A stretch of 64,000 bases of DNA from Agelaius tricolor (Eukaryota > Chordata > Aves > Passeriformes > Icteridae). Positions 10,278 to 23,255 of the stretch are shown here, in pieces. A model generated the notes under the pieces. The model made no database searches. It had not been told where the DNA came from and saw only the letters and a list, made by a program, of their open reading frames with translations. The translations under genes and the position numbers were made by a program. The stretch spans positions 2,398,001-2,462,000 of the forward strand of contig JALJCS010000007.1 of the NCBI GenBank assembly GCA_023055355.1, written 5' to 3'. Numbering within the stretch: position 1 is the first letter of the stretch; every line of letters begins with the position of its first letter.

Positions 10278-11689
10278 CTGCCAATTAGGGAAAAAACCAA
10301 AAACCCCACATGCTTATCAGCTGCAACACTAAGCTACATTCATGAAAATCAAGGCTTAAATATCAGGTAATATTTTATGTTAACGTTGCACCACCATTTT
10401 TTTCAGTTAACATTTAGTCCCGAACCAAACCCGTTAGAATATTAAAAAATGATTGGCTGAAAAAGGATAATGTAAAATATTATTTTATCTGAAATGAGTC
10501 AGAGCTACAGTTCATTTGAGTTCTGATAACCCAGGTTTTGTATTTCTTCACTTCTCCCTCAAATGCTCATTTTTTGGGTGTCCCTATCTTCAGCAAGTGA
10601 CAACCAGCAATTCCAAACATTTGTTTCTACTTACAGCGAATTTTTGGTCATACTACAAAATATAAGAGCAGCAGTTTCTGATTATTTAGAAAACCAATAT
10701 GGTGGCAATAAAGCAGTTTAAAAGATACACTATCCCCTGAGAACTAATTATGATTTAACTACAGTAAATAAATCTACACCTTCTGAGAGCTCTAGAGAAC
10801 ACTGGCTTATTTTAGGCTTGTGTTCTGCTTTTAAAATAGTTTCACCTAAAAGAATACTAACTTTCCTCTGGGGATAAGTAGAAAGTGCACTTTAACACCA
10901 CCAAATGAGTCAATGCTACACTTTAAATAAAATTTAAAAAAAAAGAAAAGAAGAAAAAACCCTACTGTGACAACTTTGTTCAAGCCACTTTTAAACAGAT
11001 CTGAACGGCACCATGATCCTCCTCCATTTCACATTTTCAGGGTTATTTCAGAGATAAAACATATTCAAGATGTTGCTTGTGAGGTAAGCCCAAAAAGGGA
11101 TGTCTAGCCCACAAATCTGCTTCTCCCACAGGCACAAACACCATGTTGTTCATTCCTATAAAAGCAATCTTGTCTCAGAGGTAAGGGCAGCCCAAATCAG
11201 AGAAAAAAAGCACCATTCACAATGATTTCCTGTGAGAAATGGATTTGTAAAGAATTTCTAAAATTTGATAGAAAGTTTACATAGTGATGTATATTTGTAT
11301 GTAAATACTGAGATAAGGTGTAAGTAAGATTTAAAATATGGTTTTGTAAAATGATTAGGTATTTTAGAGAATTAGAACTGTGAAAGATGTATTGTAGTAA
11401 GGCCATGTAAGGAAAAAATACAGGTAATTGGTGTTAGAAGTAATAGTACTATTGTGTGGTAAAAGTTAATAAGTTTAAATACATAATAGTTCATAAGTTG
11501 AAATATAAACATTTATAAAGTATTGTAATTAAGAAACAGATTGGCTTCTGATGGAATGGCATTGTTTTACATCTCTTCTATGTCACTATTCAAGACTCAT
11601 AATAAAATCTTTCAAAACACCTCTCAGTTGCCCCATCTCTATAACAGCTGAGAAAACCAATTTCCCCTGAATTTCAGATGGGTTTGGGA
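10278..11689. other. Start of the giant HLCS intron, unique sequence
   Basis: In transcript sense this is the 3' end of the intron, beginning with the acceptor of the 68-bp exon. It is AT-rich unique sequence with no further exon seen. Confidence 0.6.
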
Positions 11690-11879
11690 GGTGTTTCAAG
11701 CTCTGCAATTGAGGAGGTGCAGGAGCAGCAAGGAGGAGCTGTGAGTGTCCCACAGAGACACAATTCTTTGTGCTGAGATGAGGAACCTTTCATTGCCCTG
11801 CTCCACAGGCTGATAAATGGGACATCAGCAGCTCCTGGGGCTGTGGAAGCACCAAAGTGCAAGAAACCCAGAGATTTCA

Positions 11880-12124
11880 GAGCATCTTTCAAGTGCCTAA
11901 ATCAGTTTAGGTTGGATGTTATAAAAATGTTTTTTCCAGCAAGGGTGAGAAAGTTCTGGAATGGCTGCCCAGGGAGGTGGTGGAGTCCCCATGCCTGGGT
12001 GTGTTTAACAAAGCCTGGATGTGGCACTGGGTGCCAGGGTTCAGTTGAGGGGTTGGGGCTGGGCTGGACTCGATGGCCTTGAAGGTCTCTTCCAACCCAG
12101 GGATTCTGTGATTCTGTGATTCTA
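11880..12124 (+). mobile_element. CR1 LINE 3' end
   Basis: It contains 'gaaagttctggaatggctgcccagggaggtggtggagtcccc', then 'ctggatgtggcactgggtgccagggtt' and 'ctcgatggccttgaaggtctcttccaaccc' with an ATTCTGTG tail repeated twice. This is an older CR1 subtype than the 'gatccctggcagtgcccaagg' copies. The upstream edge is uncertain and may reach 11690. Confidence 0.88.
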
Positions 12125-12195
12125 CTTTCATGGTGATGAGGTTATTGGAAAGCCCAAGCAAAGTCTGGATCACAAATGTCTTTGCTAAATACAAA

Positions 12196-12290
12196 TCACA
12201 GAATCCTGGAATGGTTTCGCTTGGAAGGAACCTTAAAGATCATCCAGTTCTATCCCCTGTCATGGGTAGGGACACACAAAGCAGCAGCAG
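12196..12290 (-). mobile_element. CR1 LINE 3' tail
   Basis: Begins (plus strand) 'cacagaatcctggaatggtt', then 'ttggaaggaaccttaaagatcatccag', the reverse of the CR1 tail. Confidence 0.8.
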
Positions 12291-12496
12291 CTGGACCAGG
12301 CCCCACAATGTTTTCCCCATTATTCCTGAGTCATGGAGATGCCATCAAAGGCCAACAGCCAGAAAATCTCTTTGCCAGTCACCTTCCATGGAACACACCT
12401 TGGGAATTGTCTCCTCTGAACATTGGGGATCACATGCTGAGACCAGGCCCACCTACCTACCACCTTTAGAAGTAAATTTTACCTCTTGATACTGAA

Positions 12497-12890
12497 TCTC
12501 AGAATCATCAAGGCAGGAAGAGCCCCCCAGGATCACCCAGCCTCACCAGCATCACCCCAATCCCTGTCCCCAAGGCCACATCCAGACTGCTCTGGGACAA
12601 TTCCAGAGACTCCAAACCTCCCTGGGCAGCTCAGCCCAAGGCCTGACCACTCTGCCAGGGAAATTTTCTGTCTCCATCTCCAACCTGAGCCTGCCCTGGT
12701 GCCATTTGAGGCCATTTCCTCTCCTCCTTTCACTTTCCCCAATCCTCCCTCACTGCCCCTCCTGCAATGAGCTCCCCCTGATCCCCTTTGCTCCAGGCTC
12801 AGCCTCTCCAGCTCCCTCAGCTGCTCCTCCCAGGATTTGTTTTCCAGATCCTTCTCTTCCCTGGACACATTCCAGCCCCTCAGGGGGAAA
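12497..12890 (-). mobile_element. CR1 LINE 3' fragment, divergent subfamily
   Basis: Carries 'agagccccccaggatcacccag', 'ccaaggccacatccagactgctctgggacaattcc' and 'ctcagctgctcctcccaggatttgttttccag'. The same subfamily recurs at 31079-32230 and 42711-43220. Confidence 0.82.
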
Positions 12891-14390
12891 ATCCCCCAAA
12901 GCTCAGGAGGTTTTATCCCTGTCTTCTGGGAGCAGCCTGATTACAACACCAATTCCATGTTTTTGCAACATAAAAATCCAATTGAAACTTGGACACACAG
13001 TTAGGAGGAAATTACAGGCTTTGTTGAAACACACGGATTTCTGCTGCTCCCCCATTCATGTATCTGTTTTGAAATAATGAAAAAAGAAAAATAAAAATCA
13101 TGTGCTGCCATGAGGGGAGGAAAATAAACAGAGCAGGAAAAAAGCTAATTAGGAATGCAAAACACAGGCTTGTGCACCAAAGAGATACAATTAGGAGAAC
13201 AGATGATGCAGCTCTTGGAGACTTGGCAGCAGGTAACAACTTATTACATGGACAGGCCGAGGCTGGGCTTTCAAGGGTCACAAAGAAATTCTTTAAAGGA
13301 CACAACATGGGGAAGTTGTTAATTCCCAGGCTGATGCACCGACAGACACACAGAATGATTTTTTTTACTGCTTCCTGAGATTGTGCTGGAATTAACATGA
13401 AACCAGTGATAATAAAATTCTCCACACAGCCTCCTGCCTGCCTTCCCTCAGCTCAGAGCTCTGAGCATGGTGTGTGCTTGTTAGTTTGGTGGGGTTTTTT
13501 TCTTCTCTGGGAGAAACAACTTGGATTTTCCTTACCAGAAAGATTAACTGTACGTGCACTTTTTTACATATTGACTTCCCTTCTTCTCTTTCAACTTAAT
13601 CACTTGCAGGCTTAACAATTTCATTTTTCTGCAGAGTGGCTTAATCGCAGTGCTCACCACATTTCCCCCCCTCCATGAAATATTTTCCTTCAAGAAGTTA
13701 TCTTTTTTTTATTTTCTTTTTCTTCTTTTTGTGCTCTTTAACCATCATGTTCTGTGTATTAATTCCAAAAACCAGAATGAGATAGAAGATTAAATAAATT
13801 TACCCATCAGGAAGAATATCAGATGACATCTATATGATCATAGAAGATGATCCTGGAATTTTATGTAAACTTTTCTTTTTTTTTCAACATTTTTGTGGTA
13901 TTTTCCAAAATGTGAGCAAGGCACTTTTGGCATTCAGCTGAAATAGTGAGAGGTTCTAGCACAGTTTTTTATACAAATACCCTCCTCCCCACCCTGCAGT
14001 GCATATTATGAGCGCTGACAGGAGTAATAAACAATATTTAATTATTTTACAGAAATTCCAAGTGTAAGGAGGGCTCTCCTGCCAACACAATGACTTTTCA
14101 TCCTACATGAACGTAAAATGGGAACTGAAACCCCCCAAACCACGTTTGACTAATGTTAACAGCTATAAATTTCATTGAAGTTGTGGGTTTAAGGTTGAAA
14201 CTCTCATTAAAGCATCCTGCTGTGTTACAGGATTGCAGGGGCATTACCACAGCCAGCAGAGCATTCCAGATGTTCAAATACCTGGGCACAAGAGTTATGG
14301 GCAGATTTGTCCCTTCCCTTTGAGTTCCTTGCCTGAAAATCTCACTCTCAAAGAGGTTGTTTAGAGAGTATTGTAAAAGCAACACAAAAA
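12891..14390. other. Unique intronic sequence
   Basis: No gene or confident repeat is seen. The segment is AT-rich. Confidence 0.45.
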
Positions 14391-14490
14391 AACCCAAAAA
14401 ACCCAACCCCCCCCCCCAAAAAAAAACCTACCAAAAAAACCCACCAAAGAAATCCCAAAAAAAAAAACCCAAAAAACCCAAACCCTTTCA
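14391..14490. repeat. A/C-rich low-complexity tract
   Basis: Runs of A and C alternate irregularly (aaaaccc units with a run of eleven C), directly before a CR1 tail. Confidence 0.85.
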
Positions 14491-14559
14491 ATTTTAGTCA
14501 AGTCAATGAATTCCAGAATTATTTAGGTTGGTGGGCCACAGTTAGAGGAGAAGACACCA

Positions 14560-14790
14560 TGAATGAGAGTAGGTTTGGTTTAGATATTGGGAAAAAATAT
14601 TTCTCTGGGAAGGTGGGAAGGCCCTGGAAAGAATTCCCAGAGCAGCTGTGGCTGCCCCTGGATCCCTGGCAGTGCCCAAGGCCAGGCTGGAGCAGCCTGG
14701 GATGGTGGAAGGTGCCCCTGCCCCATGCCATGGATGAAACTGGACAATCTTGGATGTCCCTTCCAACCCAAAGCATTCTGTGATTCTATC
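14560..14790 (+). mobile_element. CR1 LINE 3' end
   Basis: Contains 'ttcccagagcagctgtggctg', 'gatccctggcagtgcccaagg' and the tail 'cccttccaacccaaagcattctgtgattctatc'. Confidence 0.9.
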
Positions 14791-14999
14791 AAATATAAAA
14801 TAAATGTTGTTACTGACCCCAAAGCAGCAGTTTCTGTGAGTGACACCACACTGGGAATCGCTAAAAGCCACCAAACCAGGAAATGTAGGAAAGTTTTGAG
14901 GACGAACAAACTCTGCATTCGGTTTATTTGGGTACCTGGGAGATGGGATTTTATGGGTGACATCTCTGAGGGGCAAAGGAGCTCAAAAGATCTGATCTT

Positions 15000-16010
15000 T
15001 ACAAATTCCCCCCCGCAAAATAACCCTGTCACAATCCTGAGGAAAATAAGGATGTGAACAGAGGCTGCTTTGGCTAAAAAAGGGAACCCAAGAGTGTAAA
15101 AAATGTCCAAAAAAGATGGAAGCAAGGAGGAATATTACAAAGGAGAAATGCAGAAATATGGTCCAAAGAATGGAAAGCTCAATTATACCAGAGATTGGGG
15201 GAAAAAAAAAAGGCAACAAAAACTTCTATTGGAATGTGATTAAAAAATTTTTAAAAAAGAAAAAAAGGAAGGAAAATGTGGGGTCTCAGCTGGCTGAGGC
15301 TAAAACACAGTGGATACACCTCAGGCTGAGCCTCTCAAGGAATTCTTTGCCCAGGGCTTCACCAGCAAAGTCTTCAGGACTTTACACAGGGCTCAGGGAG
15401 AAGAGGAAACCCCAGCAGTAGAAAAGAATTGATCTCATAAATCTCTTGGGCAATCTTGGCACCATCAGCTCGGCGGGGGAAGAGGGGATGGATCTGCGAG
15501 TGCTGAGGGCACATCCAGCTCTCCCATCCTCGTGGTCAGGAACGTCGGGGTGGTGCCAGACTGAGAGGGAAAATATCTCCATCCCTGGATCCAAGTCAAG
15601 CCTTGAGCAGAAAGGGTCTGGATTCTGGGACTGAAAATCCTGGTTTGTGCTCCAGCTGAGGGCTGGATACAGCTGCAGACCCTCAGGGGACTCTCCAAGA
15701 CTTGTCCTGTTTGATGTCTCCAGAAGTTTAATAAGAGGTGAAGGAAAGGAGGGAATCGAGGAGGAGATGGCACACACATCCAGCCAGTGAGTAACACTGG
15801 GCTGAGGGGATAACCAAACTCTGGAATAGGATGTGGAGTTCTTCCAGACCTGACTGGAAAAAGCCTTTATCAAGCTGGTCAGAATTCATTGTTGACTCTG
15901 CTGAAAAGAAAAGAGTTTGGACTAGAAACCTTCAGGGATTCTTGACTCCAGAAAATGCACAGGAACTTGGCAGCCCTGGTGTTTCCAGCAGGCATTTAGG
16001 TCTGGCTGAA
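15000..16010. other. Intronic sequence, possibly an unclassified interspersed repeat
   Basis: From 15110 to 15265 it is purine-rich. From about 15280 to 15860 it is GC-richer and resembles degenerate transposon sequence, but I cannot place it in a family. Confidence 0.3.
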
Positions 16011-16015
16011 ATCAG

Positions 16016-16566
16016 TCAGAAATTAGCCATTGTAACTGTTAAATCAGTGTTTAACAGAAATCAGCCATTTTAATTGTTAAATCAGTGATTTAGCAGAAAT
16101 TAACCATTGTAACTGTTAAATCAGTGATTTAACAGAAATCAGCCATTGTAACTGTTAAATCAGTGATTTAATAGAAATTGACCATTGTAACTGTTAAATC
16201 AGTGATTTAATAGAAATCGGCCATTTTAATTGTTAAATCAGTGATTGAACAGAAATTAACCATTGTGACTGTTAAATTTAACAGAAATTAGCCATTGTAA
16301 CTGTTAAATCAGTGATTTAACAGAAATTGACCATTGTAACTGTTAAATTTAACAGAAATTAGCCATTGTAACTGTTAAATCAGTGATTTAACAGAAATTG
16401 ACCATTGTAACTGTTAAATTTAACAGAAATTAACCATTGTAACAGTTAAATTTAACAGAAATTAGCCATTGTAACTGTTAAATCAGTGATTTAACAGAAA
16501 TTGACCATTGTAACAGTTAAATTTAACAGAAATTAGCCATTGTAACTGTCAAATCAATGATTTAGC
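16016..16566. repeat. AT-rich minisatellite, 39-bp unit and a shorter derivative
   Basis: The 39-bp unit reads about TTTAACAGAAATTAACCATT plus GTAACTGTTAAATCAGTGA. The first part of the array is mostly full units. The later part alternates full units with a shorter form that lacks TCAGTGATT. Each full unit includes the imperfect palindrome TTAAATCAGTGATTTAA. Confidence 0.93.
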
Positions 16567-18175
16567 CCCAGTGGTGGTCACTGGAACCCCATCTCCCAGG
16601 CAGGATCCTAAAGCCATTTGCACACTCTCTAACAAGCCTAAATATTTACATTTTTCCATGAGGCATTTTACACACAACCAGGTGCTCCCAGAAGATTGGC
16701 TCCCCCAGCTGAGACAAGGAGAACACCTCAGCTGTTAATCCAACTCAGGCTGATTTAAATGACAGAAATCTCACTTAAAACTGTGCCTAAATCCAGCAAG
16801 GAAAAAAAACATTTACCAGAATGCCCCTTGACATGAATGCACTCTTCTGTTCTAATGCAAAAATTCACTGCTCCTTTCACTTTCTAGTGGGTTCCCCCGC
16901 AGCAAAGTCAGCACAGAAAGGGCCATTTAATGTCAAATTCTCCTTGAACTCCTTGGATACACCAAAGTCCTGCACCAGGGAGGAAAAGCATTAAAGGGAT
17001 TACAATATCCCAGCCATGGGGAAAGCTAAAAAAGCACTGCAACCTTGCACAGCTGGTTCCTTGTTCCCTCAAGAAATGCTACAAAAAGAAGATTGTCCTG
17101 ACCTAGACAGGGCATTTCCAGCAAGGAATATTCTCCTGAATGGATGACGTGGGTGAGGAGCTCCCAGAGCCTTGGGCCGGCTGGGTAAATCCCTCAGCAG
17201 GGCAATAATAACAATTCAGTTCCAGGGAAATGCAGGATGGAGGAGGCCTGGGAGCTGGGCAGAGCCTCCTGAGATGTTTGTCAGCTCTCCAGAAATGAAA
17301 GCTGCAGCAAGAGATGCCAGGGGGCAGAAGGGAAGATTAAATCACCTAAATCACCTCTTTTTTACCCCCCATGCTTGATTGAAATGATGGTATTGTAAAT
17401 GGGGAATGGTTCATGCTTTGCTGGTGGAATTGCAGAACTCTACCATGAAATCCTCTTTTTCTTTCTTCTTTTCTCTGCCCACTGCATTTTTCAGCTGGTA
17501 ATTTTCTTGCCTCTCTATTTTTAGACCTGCTATTTTATAATTAGTCCTTTGTCTATGTTTATAGGCTTTTCCTCTTGAAAAAAAAAGAGAAAGAAAAAGA
17601 GAATTTTAAAACACAGCACCATACAGGCAGAGGTGTCAGGAAACATACCCAAATAAGAAAGGACTCCAAAAAATTAGTTTGCCAACAAAATGCCAGTAAA
17701 ATTTGAAACCTGGGTTCAGACACACTGGTCATGTTCCAAAACTGCAAACTTAAAGAACTTCTTTATTCAGTAAATCAGTTTCTCTGTGAATATCATCAAG
17801 ACCACAAAGTTACAGCAAAGGAGGGCATTTCCAGGGGAGATGTGAGGAGAGTTTAGGAGTTTCTTTCGATTTTTAATTTGAAAAGCAAAAACTTGTCCTG
17901 TTTTGAACAATTTATTTCACTTTTTCCCATCTAGTAAGTAATCTTTTCAATCCACAACCTTGCTTGAAAAAGCTACCCAAAGCCAAAAGTGAACATGGGA
18001 CAAATGGGAATGAAACAGATTTTGTTAGGGAATACAACTCGAGTGCCAAGATTTGAGAAACAGAAGATTTACCAGGATGCAATGAAATATATTTATCATA
18101 ACATGGTAAGAGTAGAATCTTCAGGCTAAAATAAAATTTATAAACACATTGATCAAAGCCAGATCCAGCCCTTCT
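16567..18175. other. Unique intronic sequence
   Basis: No gene or recognised repeat is seen. Confidence 0.45.
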
Positions 18176-18618
18176 TGTCTGAGGTGGAACCCAGCACAGA
18201 AGAGAACTGCCCTGTGTTGAATATTTGTCTGTCTGCTCTGGGGTGCCCTGACCCTCATCCGTGGAGAAAGTTTCCCAGACTTCAAGACAGACCAGAATCC
18301 ACCAAAGTGTGAAATAGATTTTTATAGAGAGCAGTGCAGGTGCATCACTGGGTGAGAAATTGAGGTTTTGGGGTTTTTAGTATGCTGTGGATGGCAGCAA
18401 GATGGAGGGCACAGGGTGTGGCCCTGGGTTTCTTCTTCATGCTTCTTCTTCCTCCTTCTTCTCCATGGGTTTGGGTGGCATTTTGTAATTGGGCAGAAAA
18501 GTCCCCATTGCAGCTCTTTGGGATCAGTTATTGGGGTAAAAGGGAAAATAATCCAGGTGTCAGTTCTTCATTGGATAGTTTAGTCTTAAAAGTCCTTGTA
18601 CCAAGAGACTGTTGGCCA
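18176..18618 (+). mobile_element. LTR fragment, family C
   Basis: It matches, inverted, the element at 42123-42710: 'tgtctgctctggggtgccctgaccc', 'agatttttatagagagcagtgc', 'gggtttttagtatgctgtggatggcagcaagatgg'. It stops at GTTGGCCAT, where the other copy continues through its poly(A) signal, so the 3' part (about 140 bp) is missing. Confidence 0.82.
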
Positions 18619-18689
18619 TCCCACTAGAAAGTGCAAGTGACACAGCCTCGGGACAGGGCCTGGGAACACCAAAAGGATCAACAAAAACC

Positions 18690-19835
18690 AAGAGTGAGGT
18701 CCTGACCCTGGGATGGGGCAACCCCTGGGATCCAGCCAGGCTGGGATGAGCAGATGGAGCAGCCTGGGAGGAGGATCTGGGGGTGCTGGGGATGAGATCT
18801 GGACCTGCCCCAGGCCAGAACCCCACAGTGAGGGGGGGATTGTGCCCCTGAGCCCCTCAGGTGATTTCCCACCTGCAGAGCTGCCCCAGGCCTGGGCCCA
18901 GCCCAGGGAGGAGCTGGAGCTGCTGCAGAGAGCCCAGAGGAGGCTCCAGGATGAGCAGAGGGATGGAGCAGCTCTGCTGGGAGGAAAGGCTGGCACAGCT
19001 GGGATTGTTCACCTGCACAGGAGAAGCTTTGGGCTGAGCTCAGGGTGGCCTTGCAGGGCCTGCAGGAGCCCCAGGAAAGCTGGAGAGAGACAATTTCCAG
19101 GGGATGCAGGGACAGCACCCAGGGAATGGCTTCACACTGAAACATTACAGGTTCAGATCAGATATTAGGAAGAAATTGTTCCCTGGCAAGGTGGAGAGAG
19201 GCTGGGATGGAATTCCCAGAGCAGCTGGGGCTGCCCCTGGATCCCTGGCAGTGCCCAAGGCCAGGCTGGACCTTGGGGCTGGAGCAGCCTGGGACAGTGG
19301 GAGGTGTCCCTGCCCTTGGTGAGGCAGAGAACAGAGTCTGGACAGAGCTAAAGAATAAAGCAGGGATTTATTCAAAGGCCTCCATGGATGCACCTTGGGC
19401 AGCACCAGAGCCCAGCCAGGGCTGCACCCAAGATGAACCAAAATGGCCCCAAAATGCACGGCCGGGCACGGGCTCTGTCCCTGGGATCAGTTCTGCTCCA
19501 TTTGCATCTTGCAGTTCATTGTCCCATTCCAGCTTTAGCCCCTGCAGTCCCACCCTGCTTGTTTTTCTCTCTCCAGCCCACGGGGTTTGTGCTCTGGGGC
19601 TGAGATTTGGATCATTTGTCCTTGGTGCCCAGCTGGAGCAGGAATTGTTTTGTCTCCCTGCTCTGTGCACAGAGCTCACCATCCCAGAATGTGAACCCAG
19701 CCCCACACACTAAAGCAGCACAGAATGTGAAAAATAGAAAAGCTCAAACCTGAGGCATCAATGGCAGGGGTGGCACTGGGTGACTTTTAAAGGTCCCTCC
19801 CAGCCCAACCCATTCCATGATTCTAAGATGCTGTA
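18690..19835 (+). mobile_element. CR1 LINE 3' fragment split by an LTR
   Basis: CR1 sequence runs from about 18690 to 19314 and resumes at 19761 with 'atggcaggggtggcactgggtg' to a normal 3' tail. An uninterrupted CR1 reads CCCTGCCATGGCAGG across this point. This is the longest CR1 piece in the window (about 700 bp without the insertion) and includes a 5' part with 'agtgaggtcctgaccctggg'. Confidence 0.9.
19315..19760 (-). mobile_element. Solo LTR, family A, nested in CR1
   Basis: It is nearly identical to 36503-36962 and, inverted, to 5338-5797. The GGCATCA terminus is intact at 19754-19760. The other end differs and lacks TGATGCC, so a few bases were lost or rearranged there and no clean target duplication is visible. 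Confidence 0.85.
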
Positions 19836-20329
19836 AAAATGCTCAAATTTGGTCACTTTCAGAGAAAATCTCAACACAAGCCCAATGCAGCAGAGCCAGA
19901 AACACTTCAGGAAAATAACAAATCCATTTTAAATCAGCCTTGGATTCACTAATTCACAGTGAGGCATCACACACATGAAGATCTCAAAAGTAACCCATGG
20001 TGAAGGTGAATTTATCCAATATTCCTCATTATCCCTTATTCCTTAGCTCCCTTTCAGGTGGAAAAAAGCCAAGGGAGAACTTTCTGCTCACACAGAGATT
20101 TTAATGTGATTTTCTGGCCAATTTCTAGCCACGGTGATTGCATTTCCTTATGAAAATTTCTCTGCAATTTCTGAAGACATCACTTCATTTCCTGGCTTGA
20201 ATCACTGAGGCTGTGAAAGGGCTGCCATGTTGGAGCAGAGAGGAGCTGAGGTTGTTCCCAAACAGCCGCTCCAGGATGCACAACAAACCACACTGGATCT
20301 ACCATGGAAGTTCAAATGAGCACAAATAA
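19836..20329. other. Unique intronic sequence
   Basis: No gene or recognised repeat is seen before the first tandem array. Confidence 0.4.
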
Positions 20330-23002
20330 GAATTGTCTGAGGTGCCCTCCCAGGATCCTTCCCAGAGCCTGAAAAGTGGGAAAAATTAAAGTATTTCGAC
20401 AAAAAAAAAATCCCATTCCTTGTTAAGGAACCGGGAAAGACCTAAAAAATTAATAATAATTCTTTTCCTCATTTAAATTAATTTTTTTCCTTTATCTTAT
20501 TAAAATTGTGTGAGGTGCCCTCCCAGGATCCTTCCCAGAGCCTTGCAAAGTGGGAAAAATTAAAGTATTTCAACAACAAAAAAATTCCATTCCTTGTTAA
20601 GGAACTGGGAAAGACCTAAAAAATTAGTAATAATTATTTTCCCCATTTAAATTATTTTTTTTCCTTTATCTTATTATTATTAAAAGTTTCATCAATACTT
20701 AAAATCACAGAAGGAACTGCGAAAGACCTAAAAAATTAGTAATAATTATTTTCCACATTTAAATTAATTTTTTCATTTATCTTATTATTAAAATTGTGTG
20801 AGATGCCCTCCCAGGATCCTTCCCAGAGCCTGAAAAGTGGGAAAAATTAAAGTATTTCGACAAAAAAAAAAATTCCATTCCTTGTTAAGGAACCGGGAAA
20901 AACCTAAAAAATTAATAATAATTCATTTCCTCATTTAAATTAATTTTTTTCCTTTATCTTATTATTAAAATTGTGTGAGGTGCCCTCCCAGGATCCTTCC
21001 CAGAGCCTTGCAAAGTGGGAAAAATTAAAGTATTTCAACAACAAAAAAATTCCATTCCTTGTTAAGGAACTGGGAAAGACCTAAAAAATTAGTAATAATT
21101 CTTTTCCTCATTTAAATTAATTTTTTTCCTTTATCTTATTATTATTAAATGTTTCATCAATACTTAAAATCACAGAAGGAACTGCGAAAGACCTAAAAAA
21201 TCAGAATTATTTTCCTCATTTAAATTAATTTTTTCCTTTATCTTATTATTATTAAATGTTTCATCAATATTTAAAATCACAGAAGGAACTGCGAAAGGCC
21301 TAAAAAATTAGTAATAATTATTTTCCTCATTTAAATTAATTTTTTCCATTTATCTTATTATTAAAATTGTCTGAGGTGCCCTCCCAGGATCCTTCCCAGA
21401 GCCTTGCAAAGTGGGAAAAATTAAAGTATTTCGACAACAAAAAAATTCCATTCCTTCTTAAGGATCTGTGAAAGACCTAAAAAATTAGTAATAATTCTTT
21501 TCCTCATTTAAATTATTTTTTTCCTTTATCTTATTATTAAAAGTTTCATCAATACTTAAAATCACAGAAGGAACTGCGAAAGACCTAAAAAATTAGAATT
21601 ATTTTCCTCATTTAAATTAATTTTTTCCTTTATCTTATTATTAAAAGTTTCATCAATACTTAAAATCACAGAAGGATCTGTGAAACACCTCAAAAATTAG
21701 TAATAATTATTTCACTTATTTAAATTATTTTTTCCTTTATCGTCTTCTTCTTATTAAAAGTTTCATCAATACTTATTCACAGAAGGAATTCTGAAAGACC
21801 TGAAAATTAGTAATAATTTTTTCACTTCTTAAAATTAATGTCTTTTTCCTTTATCTTATTATTATTTAAAATTTCATCAATACTTAAAATTACAGAAGGA
21901 ATTGTGAAAAACCTTAAAAATTAGAAATAATTATTTTCATTTAAATTAATTTTTCCTTTATCTTATTATTATTAATAGTTTCATCAGTACTTAAAGTCAC
22001 AGAAGGAACTGTGAAAGACCTAAAAAATTAATGATAACAATTATTTTCCTTATTTATATTATTTTTTCCTTTATCTTATTATTATTAAAAGTTTCATTAA
22101 TACTTAAAATCACAGAAGAAACTGTGAAAGACCTAAAAATGAGTAACAACAATTTTTTCACTTATTTAAGTTAATTTTTTTTATTTTATATTTTTATTAT
22201 TTAAAGTTTCAGCAATACTTGAAATCACAGAAGGAACTGTGAAAGACCTCAAAAATATTACAATTATTTTCCTTATTTAAATTAATATTTTTCCTCTCTT
22301 CTTATTATTAAAAGTTTCATCAATACTTAAAATCACAGAAGGAACTGTGAGAGACCTAAAAATGAGTAACAACAATTTTTTCACTTATTTAAATGAATTT
22401 TTTTTATTTTATATTTTTATTATTTAAAGTTTCATCAATACTTAAAATCACAGAAGGAACTGTGAAAAATCTCAAAAATTAGTAATAACAATTTTTTCAC
22501 TTATTTAAATTAATATTTTTTCTTTCTTATTATTATTAAAAGTTTCATCAATACTTAAAATCACAGAAGGAACTGTGAAAGACCTAAAAATTAGTAACAA
22601 TTTTTTCACTTATTTAATTTTTTTTTTTTTTATTTTTATTATTTAAAGTTTCATCAATACTTGAAATCACAGAAGGAACTGTGAAAGACCTCAAAAATAT
22701 TACAATTATTTTCCTTATTTAAATTAATATTTTTCCTCTCTTCTTATTATTAAAAGTTTCATCAATACTTAAAATCACAGAAGGAACTGTGAGAGACCTA
22801 AAAATTAGTAACAACAATTTTTTCACTTATTTAATTTTTTTTATTTTTTATTTTTATTATTTAAAGTTTCAGCAATATTTGAAATCACAGAAGGAACTGT
22901 GAAAGACCTCAAAAATTAGTAATAACGATTATTTTCCTTATTTAAATTAATATTTTTCCTCTCTTATTATTATTAAAAGTTTCATCAATACTTAAAATCA
23001 CG
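20330..23002. repeat. AT-rich tandem array 1, about 104-117-bp monomer
   Basis: The core monomer contains TTTCATCAATACTTAAAATC, ACAGAAGGAACTGTGAAAGACC, a TTAGTAATAATTATTTTCC stretch and a CTTTATCTTATTATTAAAAG stretch. CAGAAGG-type starts fall for example at 21565, 21669, 21780 and 21893. The left part (to about 21480) is compound: five units carry an extra block with GGTGCCCTCCCAGGATCCTT and AAAGTATTTCGACAAC. The right part is homogeneous core monomer. No coding potential is seen. Confidence 0.95.
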
Positions 23003-23255
23003 GAATTAATTTATACTTAGGAGAACCCTCTAAAACCTTTGATTTTTTCCCCATTATTTGCTTTAATTTCTTTTCTTTTCTGCCTGCAACATCCATTGTG
23101 CTCAAAATTGAGGTTCTGGATGCAGCAAATTCCCAGTTTTCTTCACCCAGTGCTAACTGGGAAATAATTTGAATTATTCTCCTTTTTCTGAAGGCACACA
23201 CAGCAGTTTCCTCCCCTGAACCAAAAGGCAGCAATTTCACACTGCCATTTCTTGT

